64,000 nucleotides of DNA from Amycolatopsis sp. NBRC 101858. GTDB lineage: Bacteria; Actinomycetota; Actinomycetes; Mycobacteriales; Pseudonocardiaceae. Numbering within the stretch: position 1 is the first letter of the stretch; the number at the start of each line of letters is the position of its first letter. Of the stretch, positions 42,458-49,995 are shown piece after piece. The DNA is taken from positions 992,001 to 1,056,000 of the forward strand of contig NZ_BSTD01000002.1 of NCBI RefSeq assembly GCF_030269325.1. The letters run 5' to 3'. The notes beneath the pieces were generated by a model. It searched no databases and was not told the origin of the DNA. It saw nothing but the letters and a program-made list of their open reading frames with translations. Position numbers and translations under genes: made by a program.

Positions 42458-43327
42458 TTATACGGCGGCGACCGCCTTGAGCTTGCCGGGGTTCATCATC
42501 CAGAGCACCTGGTCGATGCCTTCGGCGGAGGCGGTCACCGTCAGGACCGTGAACACCTCGCCGTCGCGGGACAGCAGCATCGCGTGGGCGCCGTTGACGA
42601 GGGCCGGGGTGGTCGTGACGCCCACCCAGAAGCGGTCGTGGAACGCGCGGACGTACTTGGCCACGGTCGTCGCGCCGTGCACCGGGATGCGCGACGCGCG
42701 GGCCACGCCGCCGCCGTCGGAGTAGCTGATCACGTCGGCCGCGAACAGCTCCTCCAGTGTCGACAAGTCGCCTTCCTGGGCCGCGGTCACGAACGCGGTC
42801 AAGAGCCGCCGCTGCTCGGGCGGCGCGGCCGGTGTGCGCCGTTCGGCGGCGAGGTGCTTGCGCGCCCGGCTGACGAGCTGGCGGGCCGCGACCTCCGTCG
42901 TCCGCACGATTTCGGCGATCTCGGCGTACGGGTAGTCGAAGGCCTCGCGCAGCACGTAGGCCGCGCGCTCGGTCGGCGTCAGCTTCTCCAGCAGGAGCAG
43001 CACGGCGAGTTCCAGCGCGGCGCCCCGCTCGGCCCCCAGCTGCGGGTCGGCCGAGGTGTCCACGGGCTCCGGCAGCCACGGGCCGACGTAGGTCTCGTGG
43101 CGTGCGTAGGCCGTCTTGGTCGCGTTGATCGCCAGCCGCGTGGTCGTCGTCGCGAGGTAGGCCGCCGGGGTGCGCACGGCGGCCCGGTCACTGGCCTGCC
43201 ACCGCAGCCAGACCTCCTGGAGCAGGTCCTCCGCGTCGGCGGCGCTGCCCAGCATGCGGTAAGCGATGCCGAACAGGCGCGGCCGCACGTCCGCGAAGAC
43301 GGCGGTCGCGTCGTCGATGTCCTGCAT
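42458..43327 (-). CDS. ECF41-type sigma factor with SnoaL-like C-terminal domain (SigJ-like)
   Basis: A 289-residue sigma factor. Region 2 spans about residues 8-75 (FADVRPRLFGIAYRMLGS, DAEDLLQEVWLRW) and region 4 spans about 115-165 (LTPTERAAYVLREAFDYPY, EVAARQLVSRARKHL). A SnoaL-like domain follows to the end (LLTAFVTAAQEGDLSTLEELFAADV). That extension is the defining feature of the ECF41 group, where it modulates sigma activity in place of an anti-sigma factor. Its divergent neighbour is an epimerase-type oxidoreductase, the usual ECF41 partner. The start is ATG 43327. Confidence 0.92.
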   Translation of the reverse strand: MQDIDDATAVFADVRPRLFGIAYRMLGSAADAEDLLQEVWLRWQASDRAAVRTPAAYLATTTTRLAINATKTAYARHETYVGPWLPEPVDTSADPQLGAERGAALELAVLLLLEKLTPTERAAYVLREAFDYPYAEIAEIVRTTEVAARQLVSRARKHLAAERRTPAAPPEQRRLLTAFVTAAQEGDLSTLEELFAADVISYSDGGGVARASRIPVHGATTVAKYVRAFHDRFWVGVTTTPALVNGAHAMLLSRDGEVFTVLTVTASAEGIDQVLWMMNPGKLKAVAAV

Positions 43328-43380
43328 GCGGTCCGGATCCCTTCGAAGCGGCGGAGGCGAGCGTATCGCCGGCGGGGCTC

Positions 43381-43407
43381 TGTCACGAATCCACCGGCCG
43401 TCTTGTC
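43381..43407 (+). promoter_or_regulatory. Candidate ECF41-dependent promoter of the oxidoreductase gene
   Basis: TGTCACG (43381-43387), 16 bases, then TGTC (43404-43407). This is one mismatch in each half from the ECF41 promoter consensus as I recall it (TGTCACA, 15-16 bases, CGTC). It lies about 50 bases before the oxidoreductase ATG, pointing toward it. Confidence 0.55.
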
Positions 43408-43455
43408 GTAGGGGGTGCGCGGCCATTCCGGGCGCGCCTGGCGAAAGGAACGGAC

Positions 43456-44199
43456 ATGAAGGTCGTCGTCATCGGCGGAACCGGCCTGATCGGCACGAAC
43501 GTGGTCGCGCGGCTGGCCGGGCACGGCCACGAGGCGGTCGCCGCCGCCCCCAGCACCGGGGTGGACACCCTCACCGGCGAAGGGCTGAAGGAGGTGCTGC
43601 TGGGCGCGGACGTCCTGATCGACGTCTCGAACTCGCCGTCGTTCGCCGACGACGACGTCATGCACTTCTTCCGCACCTCGACCGGGAACCTCGTGGCGGC
43701 GGCGAAGGAAGCGGGCGTCGCGCACTACGTCGCGCTGTCGGTGGTGGGCACGGACCGGCAGCCCGACGTCGGGTACTTCCGCGCCAAGGTCGCGCAGGAG
43801 AAGCTGATCACCGAGTCGGGCCTGCCGTTCTCGATCGTGCGGGCAACGCAGTTCTTCGAGTTCGCCGGCGGGATCGCCGACACGTCGACCACCGACGGCG
43901 TCGTGCGGCTGCCGGGCGCGGGCGTGCAGCCGATGGCGGCGGCCGAGGTGTCCGCCGCCGTCGCGCGGACAGCGGCCGAGCAGCCGGTCGGCGGCCTCAC
44001 CGAGATCGCGGGCCCGGAGGTCTTCGGCTTGGACGAGTGGGTGCGCACGGTGCTGACCGCGCGCGAGGACCCGCGCGAGGTCGTCACCGACCCGGCGGCG
44101 CCGTACTTCGGCGCGGTGCCGGGACCGGAGGAGCTCCTGCCCGGCCCGGGCGCGACGCTCGCGGAGACCAAGCTCGCCGACTGGCTGGCCCGGTCGTGA
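43456..44199 (+). CDS. NAD(P)-binding oxidoreductase (NmrA/epimerase type), ECF41 partner
   Basis: A 247-residue Rossmann protein opening KVVVIGGTGLIGTNVVARL (nucleotide-binding GxxGxxG). It has VDTLTGEGLKEVLLGADVLIDVSNSPSF and RATQFFEFAGGIAD later in the chain. It matches the epimerase class among the COE proteins (carboxymuconolactone decarboxylase, oxidoreductase, epimerase) found beside ECF41 sigma factors. The candidate ECF41 promoter in front of it suggests it is the sigma factor's direct target. The reaction is unknown. The start is ATG 43456 with a GAAAGGA Shine-Dalgarno. Confidence 0.88.
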   Translation: MKVVVIGGTGLIGTNVVARLAGHGHEAVAAAPSTGVDTLTGEGLKEVLLGADVLIDVSNSPSFADDDVMHFFRTSTGNLVAAAKEAGVAHYVALSVVGTDRQPDVGYFRAKVAQEKLITESGLPFSIVRATQFFEFAGGIADTSTTDGVVRLPGAGVQPMAAAEVSAAVARTAAEQPVGGLTEIAGPEVFGLDEWVRTVLTAREDPREVVTDPAAPYFGAVPGPEELLPGPGATLAETKLADWLARS

Positions 44200-44204
44200 C
44201 GGCG

Positions 44205-44235
44205 CCGCACGGATGGCCCGGCGCCACCCGTGCGG
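44205..44235. terminator. Bidirectional hairpin between convergent genes
   Basis: CCGCACGG (44205-44212) pairs with CCGTGCGG (44228-44235) in the 45-bp gap between the oxidoreductase and dioxygenase stop codons. Confidence 0.5.
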
Positions 44236-44244
44236 GCGTGCGGG

Positions 44245-45084
44245 CTAGACGCCGTCGTGGTCCGGGTCGGCGTCGAGCACGATGCAGCCGACGTAGCCGT
44301 CGCGGGCCTTCGTGACCTTCAGCAGCATGCTCGGCCGGTAGATCGAGTCGCCGTCGTTGAAGGTGTCCCGGCCGGTGCGCTGCGCGTAGGGCTGGGTCGC
44401 CAGCACCTCGGAGTTCAGGGTTTCGTCGAACATCAACTGCGTGGTGAGCGTCTTTTCGTTGCCCACGTGCACCATCACGTGGACGTGGATCGTGCGGCCG
44501 CGGTACCAGCCCGGCCAGATCGTGGTGAACTCGACGGTCCCGCGCTGGTTGGTGACCTGGGCGCCGCGCAGGTACCGCTTGTCGTCGGTCGGGTCGAGGT
44601 CGGTGTCGCCGCCGGGCGGCGGGCCGCCGGTGGGCGGAGTCCCCGTGGGCGGCGGACCGGTCGGCGGCGTGCCGCCACCACCGGACGCGGCTTCCGCGCC
44701 GGAGTACAGGCCCCCTGCGTCGCAGTGCCAGATCTCGACGACCGCGTGCGGGATCGGCTTGCACGTCTCGCTGTCCTGCACCCGCAGAGCCAGCCGCAGC
44801 TTCGCGCCCTGCTTGTCCTCGCGGACGTCGCTGCGGATCTTGTCGGCGTCGAAGTAGTACGGCCCCTGGGTGGTGGACGCGGTGAGCGTGCAGGTCCGCG
44901 CGCCGGCGAACAGCGCGGTGAGGTCCGCGTCGGTCACCGCCTGCAGGGCGACGGTCTCCCCGGTGGACGTCGTGACCGGGCTCTTGCCCGCGCACGCCGT
45001 GACGAGTGCGCCCAAGCCGACCGAGCTCACCCCGGTGAGCAGCCGGCGCCTGCTGACGCGTTGTCCTTCATGGTCGTGGTCCAT
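44245..45084 (-). CDS. Secreted intradiol ring-cleavage dioxygenase (lipoprotein or Tat-exported)
   Basis: A 279-residue iron(III) dioxygenase of the protocatechuate/catechol 1,2-dioxygenase fold. The N-terminus has a twin-arginine motif (SRRRLLTG) and a lipobox VTAC with Cys31. Iron ligands are likely the Tyr in GPYYFDADK, the Tyr in WPGWYRGRT and both His in TIHVHVMV. Between ASGGGG and DTDLD lies a Pro/Gly/Thr-rich insertion of about 25 residues that the cytoplasmic enzymes lack. An extracellular intradiol enzyme could attack lignin-derived or plant catechols before uptake. It appears monocistronic. Confidence 0.87.
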   Translation of the reverse strand: MDHDHEGQRVSRRRLLTGVSSVGLGALVTACAGKSPVTTSTGETVALQAVTDADLTALFAGARTCTLTASTTQGPYYFDADKIRSDVREDKQGAKLRLALRVQDSETCKPIPHAVVEIWHCDAGGLYSGAEAASGGGGTPPTGPPPTGTPPTGGPPPGGDTDLDPTDDKRYLRGAQVTNQRGTVEFTTIWPGWYRGRTIHVHVMVHVGNEKTLTTQLMFDETLNSEVLATQPYAQRTGRDTFNDGDSIYRPSMLLKVTKARDGYVGCIVLDADPDHDGV

Positions 45085-45219
45085 GCGTGTCCCTTCGCGG
45101 TCAGGTCGGGAGTAAAGACCGGTTGACGGTCGCCTGATCCGGCCTTGACCCAAGGTGGCGACCGCGGCTGTGCCGGAGCTGTGGTGAGGCTGTGGGTCGC
45201 CGAGCGGTCACGGACGGGG

Positions 45220-45242
45220 TACGCTGCTACTCAACTTGTTGA
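45220..45242 (+). promoter_or_regulatory. Promoter and PadR operator of the SnoaL/PadR operon
   Basis: A TACGCT -10 (45220-45225) is followed by the perfect palindrome TCAACTTGTTGA (45231-45242), then ACTAG. The palindrome would cover the transcription start. A near-copy occurs at 45641-45652. Confidence 0.6.
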
Positions 45243-45258
45243 CTAGATGAGGTGAGGC

Positions 45259-45648
45259 ATGACCAGCTTCCGCAAGGCCGTCGAGGCCCGTGATCCCGAT
45301 GCGATGGCCGCGACGCTCGCGGAGAACGTCGTGTTCCGCAGCCCGGTGGCGTTCAAGCCGTACCCCGGCAAGGCGATCACCGCCGCGATCCTGCGCGGCG
45401 TGCTGCGGGTGTTCGAGGACTTCCGGTACGTGCGCGAGCTGAGCGGCGGCGAAGGGCGTGACCACGCGCTCGTCTTCGAAGCCCGGATCGGGGACGCCCG
45501 CGTCGAGGGCTGCGACTTCCTGCACTTCGACGACGACGGGCTGATCGACGAGTTCACGGTGATGGTCCGGCCGCTGTCGGCCGCGCAGGCGCTGTCGGAA
45601 GCGATGGCGGCCCAGTTCGACCGGATCCAGCGCGAAGCACTCAACTAG
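45259..45648 (+). CDS. SnoaL/NTF2-like fold protein
   Basis: A 129-residue protein with the cone-shaped NTF2/SnoaL pattern: an N-terminal helix (FRKAVEARDPDAMAATLAENVVF) and then alternating strands ending in GLIDEFTVMVRPL. Members bind or isomerise small hydrophobic molecules; no catalytic set can be named here. It is the first gene of a two-gene operon with a PadR regulator, whose GTG start directly follows its TAG stop. GGTGAGG precedes the ATG at 45259. Confidence 0.82.
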   Translation: MTSFRKAVEARDPDAMAATLAENVVFRSPVAFKPYPGKAITAAILRGVLRVFEDFRYVRELSGGEGRDHALVFEARIGDARVEGCDFLHFDDDGLIDEFTVMVRPLSAAQALSEAMAAQFDRIQREALN

Positions 45649-45652
45649 GTGA
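45641..45652 (+). promoter_or_regulatory. Second PadR operator, spanning the SnoaL stop and PadR start
   Basis: TCAACTAGGTGA at 45641-45652 is a two-mismatch copy of TCAACTTGTTGA at 45231, and both are followed by CTA. It contains the TAG stop of the SnoaL gene and the GTG start of PadR, so bound protein would sit across the gene boundary. Confidence 0.45.
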
Positions 45653-46212
45653 CTATGTCGCTGCGCAACGCGCTGCTGGCGGCGCTGCTGGAGGGCGAGG
45701 CGTCCGGCTACGACCTGGCGAAGGGGTTCGACGCGTCGGTGGCGAACTTCTGGGCGGCGACCCCCCAGCAGCTCTACCGCGAACTGGACCGGCTGGCGGC
45801 GGACGGCCTGGTCCGCGCCCGGCTGGTCCGCCAGGAGAAGCGGCCGGACAAACGGTTGTTTTCGCTGACGGAGGCGGGCGAGCGGGCCCTCCACGACTTC
45901 ACGGCGCGCCCGCCCCGCCCGGGCGTGATCCGCGACGAGCTGCTGGTCCAGGTCCAGGCCCTCGACGCCGGCGACGAGACGGCGGTCCGCCAGGCGCTGA
46001 AGGAGCGCATGACCCGGGCGGAGACGAAGATCGCCCGCTACGAGCGCCTGCGGGCGGGCCTGCTGGACGGCCGCTTCGAGGACGACTACCTGGCCGAAGC
46101 CGAGCGGGTGGGGCCGTACCTGACGCTGATGCGCGGGCTGTCGTTCGAGCGGGAGAACCTCCGCTGGTGCGAACAGTCCTTGAAGATCCTCGAACGCCGG
46201 GCGAAGCGTTAG
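45649..46212 (+). CDS. PadR-family transcriptional regulator
   Basis: A 187-residue PadR protein. The winged helix is ALLAALLEGEASGYDLAKGF with PQQLYRELDRLAADGLV, and the wing is EKRPDKRLFSLTEAG. The C-terminal coiled dimerisation region is LKERMTRAETKIARYERLRAG. It likely represses its own operon through the TCAAC palindromes at 45231 and 45641. GTG 45649 and ATG 45655 are both possible starts. Its stop overlaps the stop of the convergent response regulator by four bases. Confidence 0.9.
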   Translation: MTMSLRNALLAALLEGEASGYDLAKGFDASVANFWAATPQQLYRELDRLAADGLVRARLVRQEKRPDKRLFSLTEAGERALHDFTARPPRPGVIRDELLVQVQALDAGDETAVRQALKERMTRAETKIARYERLRAGLLDGRFEDDYLAEAERVGPYLTLMRGLSFERENLRWCEQSLKILERRAKR

Positions 46213-46853
46213 CTCAAGCCGGCGTCGTGGACGAGGATCGCCACCTGGGTCCGGTTCGCCGCCTCCAGCTTTGCCATGATGTGTCCGATGTGGACCTTCA
46301 CCGTCGACTCGCTCACCACGAGAGCGCGAGCGATCTCCGCGTTGCTCAGCCCGCGTCCGATGTGGACGGCCACGTCGTGCTCGCGCGGTGTGAGCGAGGC
46401 CAGCCGGAGCCGGGCCCGCGAACTCCCGCCCCCGGAAGCGAAGTCCGCCAGCAGCCGCTTCGTGATCTTCGGGGACAGCATCGCCTCGCCGCGGGCCGCC
46501 ACCCGGACCGCGTTGACCAGCTCGCGCGGCGGCGTGTCCTTCAGCAGGAAGCCCGCCGCGCCGTGGCGCAGGGCCGCGTACACGTACTCGTCCACGTCGA
46601 ACGTCGTCAGCACCACCACTGCCGGCGCGGCCGGGTGCCCGGCCAGCCGCTTGACCACCTCGATACCGTCCACCTTCGGCATCTGGACGTCGGTCAGCAC
46701 CACGTCCGGCCGGAACCGGTCCGTCAGCTCGACCGCGCGCACGCCGTTCGTGTCCTCGGCGACCACCTCGACGTCGTCGGCCGACTCGAGGATCATCCGG
46801 ATGCCGCTGCGGACCAGTTCCTCGTCCTCCAGCAGCACGACCTTGACCGTCAC
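46209..46853 (-). CDS. Two-component response regulator (NarL/LuxR family)
   Basis: A 214-residue response regulator. The receiver has the acidic pocket LLEDEE, phospho-acceptor Asp in VVLTDVQMP (about residue 53) and Lys in GFLLKDTPP (about residue 103). The C-terminal LuxR helix-turn-helix is LTPREHDVAVHIGRGLSNAEIA with VSESTVKVHIGHIMAKL. The GTG start at 46853 overlaps the kinase stop. It should control the ABC genes in its operon or remote targets. The protein is complete. Confidence 0.93.
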   Translation of the reverse strand: MTVKVVLLEDEELVRSGIRMILESADDVEVVAEDTNGVRAVELTDRFRPDVVLTDVQMPKVDGIEVVKRLAGHPAAPAVVVLTTFDVDEYVYAALRHGAAGFLLKDTPPRELVNAVRVAARGEAMLSPKITKRLLADFASGGGSSRARLRLASLTPREHDVAVHIGRGLSNAEIARALVVSESTVKVHIGHIMAKLEAANRTQVAILVHDAGLS

Positions 46854-48001
46854 GATCCCTCCCCCACCGGAAACCCCGCCAGCACCCGGAACCGCCCGTC
46901 GCCCGTCGGGCCGGTGCGCAGGTCGCCGCCGGCCAGCTCGACGCGTTCGCGCATGCCCACCAGGCCGTAGCCGGACCCCGGGACGGCGCTGCCGTGCGGG
47001 GTCAGCCGGTTCGTCACCTCGACCGCCAGCCGGTCGCCGGTGACCGCCAGCCGCACGTCAACCGCCGCGTGCGGCGCGTGCTTGCCCGCGTTGGTCAGCG
47101 ACTCCTGCACCACGCGGTAGGCGGCCCGGCCGACCTGGTCGGGCACCGCGGGCAGCGGGTCCGGCAGCGTCAGCTCGACCCGCGCCCCGGTCGCCACGAC
47201 CTGCGCCACGAGGTCTTCCAGCGACGCGAGCACGCCCGGATCCGGGTCCGGGGCGTCGTCGCGCAGCACCCGCAGGATGCCGCGCAGCTCGTCGAGGGCG
47301 ACCGCGCTGGTGGCCCGGATCGTCTCGGCGGCCTGCTCGGTCTGCTCGTCCGGCGCTCGCACCGACAGTGCCCCGGCCTGCAACGCGACCGCGGTCACCC
47401 GGTGCGCGACGACGTCGTGCATCTCGCGCGCGATCCGCCGCCGTTCGGCGAAGACGGCCTGGTCGGCCAGCAGCGTCCGGGTGCGCTCGGCCTCCTCGGC
47501 GCGGTCCCGCAGCACGGCCAGCAGCGCCGCGCGCTGGTGCATCCACAGCCCGGCCAGCAGCGGGCCGAAGACGAAGGACAGCAGCACGATCACGACCTGG
47601 GTGAGGCTCTCCGGAGCGCTCAGCACCGGCAGGACCTTGCCGGCGATCCCGGCGACGACCACCGCGATGCCGGTCACCCAGCTGACGCCGTGCCGGGCCG
47701 CGACCGAGTACTGCGCCACCATCAGCGGCAGCAGCGTCACCCCGGCCGGCATGCACGCGACCGCGACCAGCAGCACGAGGAACGGCCACCGGCGCCGTGC
47801 CAGCAGGGCGAGCCCCGAGACGACCACCGCCGGGACGTAGAGCGCCGGGTGCGGGTCACGCGGGTCACCGCCGGTCAGGGTCACCACGATCACCGCCGCG
47901 GCCACCGCGACGTCGAGCGCGAGCAGGACGACCCGGCCGTCCCACCAGCTCAGCCAGCGCTTCACCGGGCCCAGGTTAGGGCTCGCGGGATCAGCCGTCA
48001 C
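46850..48001 (-). CDS. Two-component sensor histidine kinase (NarL-partner, HisKA_3 type)
   Basis: A 383-residue kinase with four to six N-terminal membrane helices and essentially no extracytoplasmic sensing domain. The dimerisation/phospho-acceptor site is ERRRIAREMHDVVAHRVTAVAL (His in MHDVVAH, about residue 203). The ATPase part has VVQESLTNAGKHAPHA (N box) and GSGYGLVGMRERVELAGG (G boxes). GTG 48001 would overlap the permease stop by 11 bases. GTG 47965 is an alternative start, with a TAACCT -10 about ten bases upstream. It phosphorylates the regulator encoded next. Confidence 0.9.
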   Translation of the reverse strand: MTADPASPNLGPVKRWLSWWDGRVVLLALDVAVAAAVIVVTLTGGDPRDPHPALYVPAVVVSGLALLARRRWPFLVLLVAVACMPAGVTLLPLMVAQYSVAARHGVSWVTGIAVVVAGIAGKVLPVLSAPESLTQVVIVLLSFVFGPLLAGLWMHQRAALLAVLRDRAEEAERTRTLLADQAVFAERRRIAREMHDVVAHRVTAVALQAGALSVRAPDEQTEQAAETIRATSAVALDELRGILRVLRDDAPDPDPGVLASLEDLVAQVVATGARVELTLPDPLPAVPDQVGRAAYRVVQESLTNAGKHAPHAAVDVRLAVTGDRLAVEVTNRLTPHGSAVPGSGYGLVGMRERVELAGGDLRTGPTGDGRFRVLAGFPVGEGS

Positions 48002-48674
48002 GGCGAGCCAGGGTGAACGTGGCCGCGCCCAGCGCGAGCACGACCAGCGCGGCGAAGACCGCGGTCCCCGGCAGGGCGGCCGAAGCCGTGCCGCTGAAGG
48101 GCAGCGCGGTGCTCGGCACCCGGGCCAGCGCCGCCAGCGTCGTCTCCGCGACGAACGTCCACACCGCGAACACCCCGACGGCGAGCCCGGTGTGGCGCAG
48201 CAGCCCGCCGAGCGCCACCCCGGCGAGTCCGGACAGGACGGTCAGCGCGAGCACCCCGCCGGCCGCCCTGCCTGCCGTCCCCGCGCCGGCAGGCAGGGCG
48301 CCGCCGCCGGTGCGCACCCCGGCGGCGGTCAGCACCACCATCAGGACGCCGCCCAGCAGCCCGAGCCCGGCGGTGACCAGCGCCCGTGCCGCGACGATCC
48401 GGGCCGGCGAGCGCAGCACGAGCCGGGTGGTCGCGAGGGTGCCGTGCTGGTGGTCGAGCCCGAACGCGGCGACGCCGATCGCGGCGATCAGCAGGGCCCC
48501 CAGCCGGTCGACGAGGCCGAACGCCGAGGTGACCGCGTCGAGGTCGCCGAGGTCGCGCTTGAGGCCCCAGTACAGGCCCGACGCGAACTGCAGCACCCCG
48601 GCCGCGGCCAGGAGCAGCCACGTCGAGCGCAGCGACCGGGCCCGCACCCATTCGTAGGCCAGCGCGTTCTTCAC
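47991..48674 (-). CDS. ABC transporter permease (ABC-2 type)
   Basis: A 227-residue membrane protein with six hydrophobic segments, matching small ABC-2 exporters: MKNALAYEWVRARSLRSTWLLL at the N-terminus, GLDHQHGTLATTRLVLRSP as the cytoplasmic coupling region and ALVVLALGAATFTLARRDG at the C-terminus. The GTG start at 48674 overlaps the ATPase stop. With that ATPase it forms an exporter; the following two-component system suggests a cell-envelope-stress or antibiotic-resistance role of the BceAB-like kind, as inference. Confidence 0.85.
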   Translation of the reverse strand: MKNALAYEWVRARSLRSTWLLLAAAGVLQFASGLYWGLKRDLGDLDAVTSAFGLVDRLGALLIAAIGVAAFGLDHQHGTLATTRLVLRSPARIVAARALVTAGLGLLGGVLMVVLTAAGVRTGGGALPAGAGTAGRAAGGVLALTVLSGLAGVALGGLLRHTGLAVGVFAVWTFVAETTLAALARVPSTALPFSGTASAALPGTAVFAALVVLALGAATFTLARRDG

Positions 48675-49573
48675 GGCAGCTCCCCCCGGTGCCGGACGGC
48701 GGCCACAGTCGCGGCGAGGAAGGCGTCTTCCAGCCCGCTGCGCCGCACGAACAGCTCCCGGACGCCGACGTCGGCGCGGCCGGCGACCGCCGCCACCCGC
48801 TCGGTGTCGGCGGTGTCGACGACCAGGTCGGCCGCCTCCTGGCGCACGCGCAGGCCGTCGCGGGCCAAGGCGACCAGCAGCGCGCTCGGCCGGTCGGCGC
48901 GGACCACGACGTCGGCGCGGGCGTGCCGCCGGACGAACTCGTCCAGGGGCCCGGCCGAAACGAGCCGCCCGGCGCCGATGACGATCAGGTCCTCGGCGAG
49001 CAGCGCCATCTCGGCCAGCAGGTGCGACGACGCGAGGATCGTCCGGCCCTCCCCCGCCAGCCGCCGCAGGAGGTCGCGGATCCACCGCACGCCTTCGGGG
49101 TCGAGCCCGGTCGCCGGCTCGTCGAGGATCAGGTACTCCGGGTCGCCGAGCAGCGCCGTGGCCAGGCCGAGCCGCTGCTTCATGCCGAGGCTGAACCGGC
49201 CGGCGGGCGTCTTGCCGGCGGACTCGAGGCCGACGGTCGCCAGCACCTCGCGCACCCGCCGCGGCGGCAGGCCCCCGCCCGCGGCGACCATCCGCAGGTG
49301 CGCGGCGGCCGGCCGCGCGGGGTGCACCGCGGCGGCGTCGGTCAGCACCCCGACCGTCCGCAGTGGACCCGGGACCTCCGCGTAGGTCCGGCCGCCGAAG
49401 GTCGTGCGGCCGCGGCCGCGGGTCAGGCCGAGCATCAGCCGGATGGTCGTCGACTTGCCGGCGCCGTTGGGCCCCAGGAAGCCGGTCACCACGCCGGGCC
49501 GCACGGTGAAGGACAGGTCCTCGACGCCAGTACCGCCGCGGTAGGTCTTCGCGAGGCCTTCCGCGACGATCAT
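48671..49573 (-). CDS. ABC transporter ATP-binding protein (drug-resistance/CcmA type)
   Basis: A 300-residue ATPase with Walker A GPNGAGKST (about residue 35). The signature is the variant FSLGMKQRLGLATALL, usual for ABC-2 exporters, with Walker B YLILDEPATGLDP and H-loop ASSHLLAEM. The C-terminal 80 residues form the DrrA-like regulatory domain. ATG 49573 overlaps the stop of the PLDc_N gene, and its own stop overlaps the permease start. It powers the permease encoded next. Confidence 0.92.
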   Translation of the reverse strand: MIVAEGLAKTYRGGTGVEDLSFTVRPGVVTGFLGPNGAGKSTTIRLMLGLTRGRGRTTFGGRTYAEVPGPLRTVGVLTDAAAVHPARPAAAHLRMVAAGGGLPPRRVREVLATVGLESAGKTPAGRFSLGMKQRLGLATALLGDPEYLILDEPATGLDPEGVRWIRDLLRRLAGEGRTILASSHLLAEMALLAEDLIVIGAGRLVSAGPLDEFVRRHARADVVVRADRPSALLVALARDGLRVRQEAADLVVDTADTERVAAVAGRADVGVRELFVRRSGLEDAFLAATVAAVRHRGELP

Positions 49574-49818
49574 CGGCGCACCGGCGCGTAGGCGTCACGA
49601 CGGCCGAACACGAACCACAGCAGGCTGCCCAGGAACGGCGCGCAGAAGGCGAAGATCACCCAGACGAGCTTCATGCCGCCGGTGAGCCGCGAGCCGAGGA
49701 TGCTGATCAGCGCGGCCAGGAACAGCACGACGAAGGCCAGCAGGATCGCGCCGGTCAGGCCGAGCGCGAGCCACGACCAGGTCTGTTCGTGGCCTTCGAT
49801 CAGGGCGGCCGGGTGCAT
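49570..49818 (-). CDS. PLDc_N-domain small membrane protein
   Basis: An 82-residue protein with two membrane helices (WLALGLTGAILLAFVVLFLAA and LVWVIFAFCAPFLGSLLWFVFG). It ends FGRRDAY, the pattern of the phospholipase D/cardiolipin-synthase N-terminal domain found alone in actinobacteria. It is the first gene of the ABC/two-component operon. Co-translation (ATGA) with the ATPase suggests an accessory or sensing role for the pump. Confidence 0.8.
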   Translation of the reverse strand: MHPAALIEGHEQTWSWLALGLTGAILLAFVVLFLAALISILGSRLTGGMKLVWVIFAFCAPFLGSLLWFVFGRRDAYAPVRR

Positions 49819-49995
49819 GGGTTTCTCCTCACGTTCGGTCTCTCCCCTCCGAGGTTCGCCGATCGCGCGCCCGGCCACATCCGATCTTCGGGGACTCCGG
49901 GATAGGCGGAAAGTACTAGGCCGCCCGGCTCGCTTGTACGGCTCTTGTACGGGGCCCGCCGACCATTCGCCGCACGGAATCGTTCTGGAGGACAA

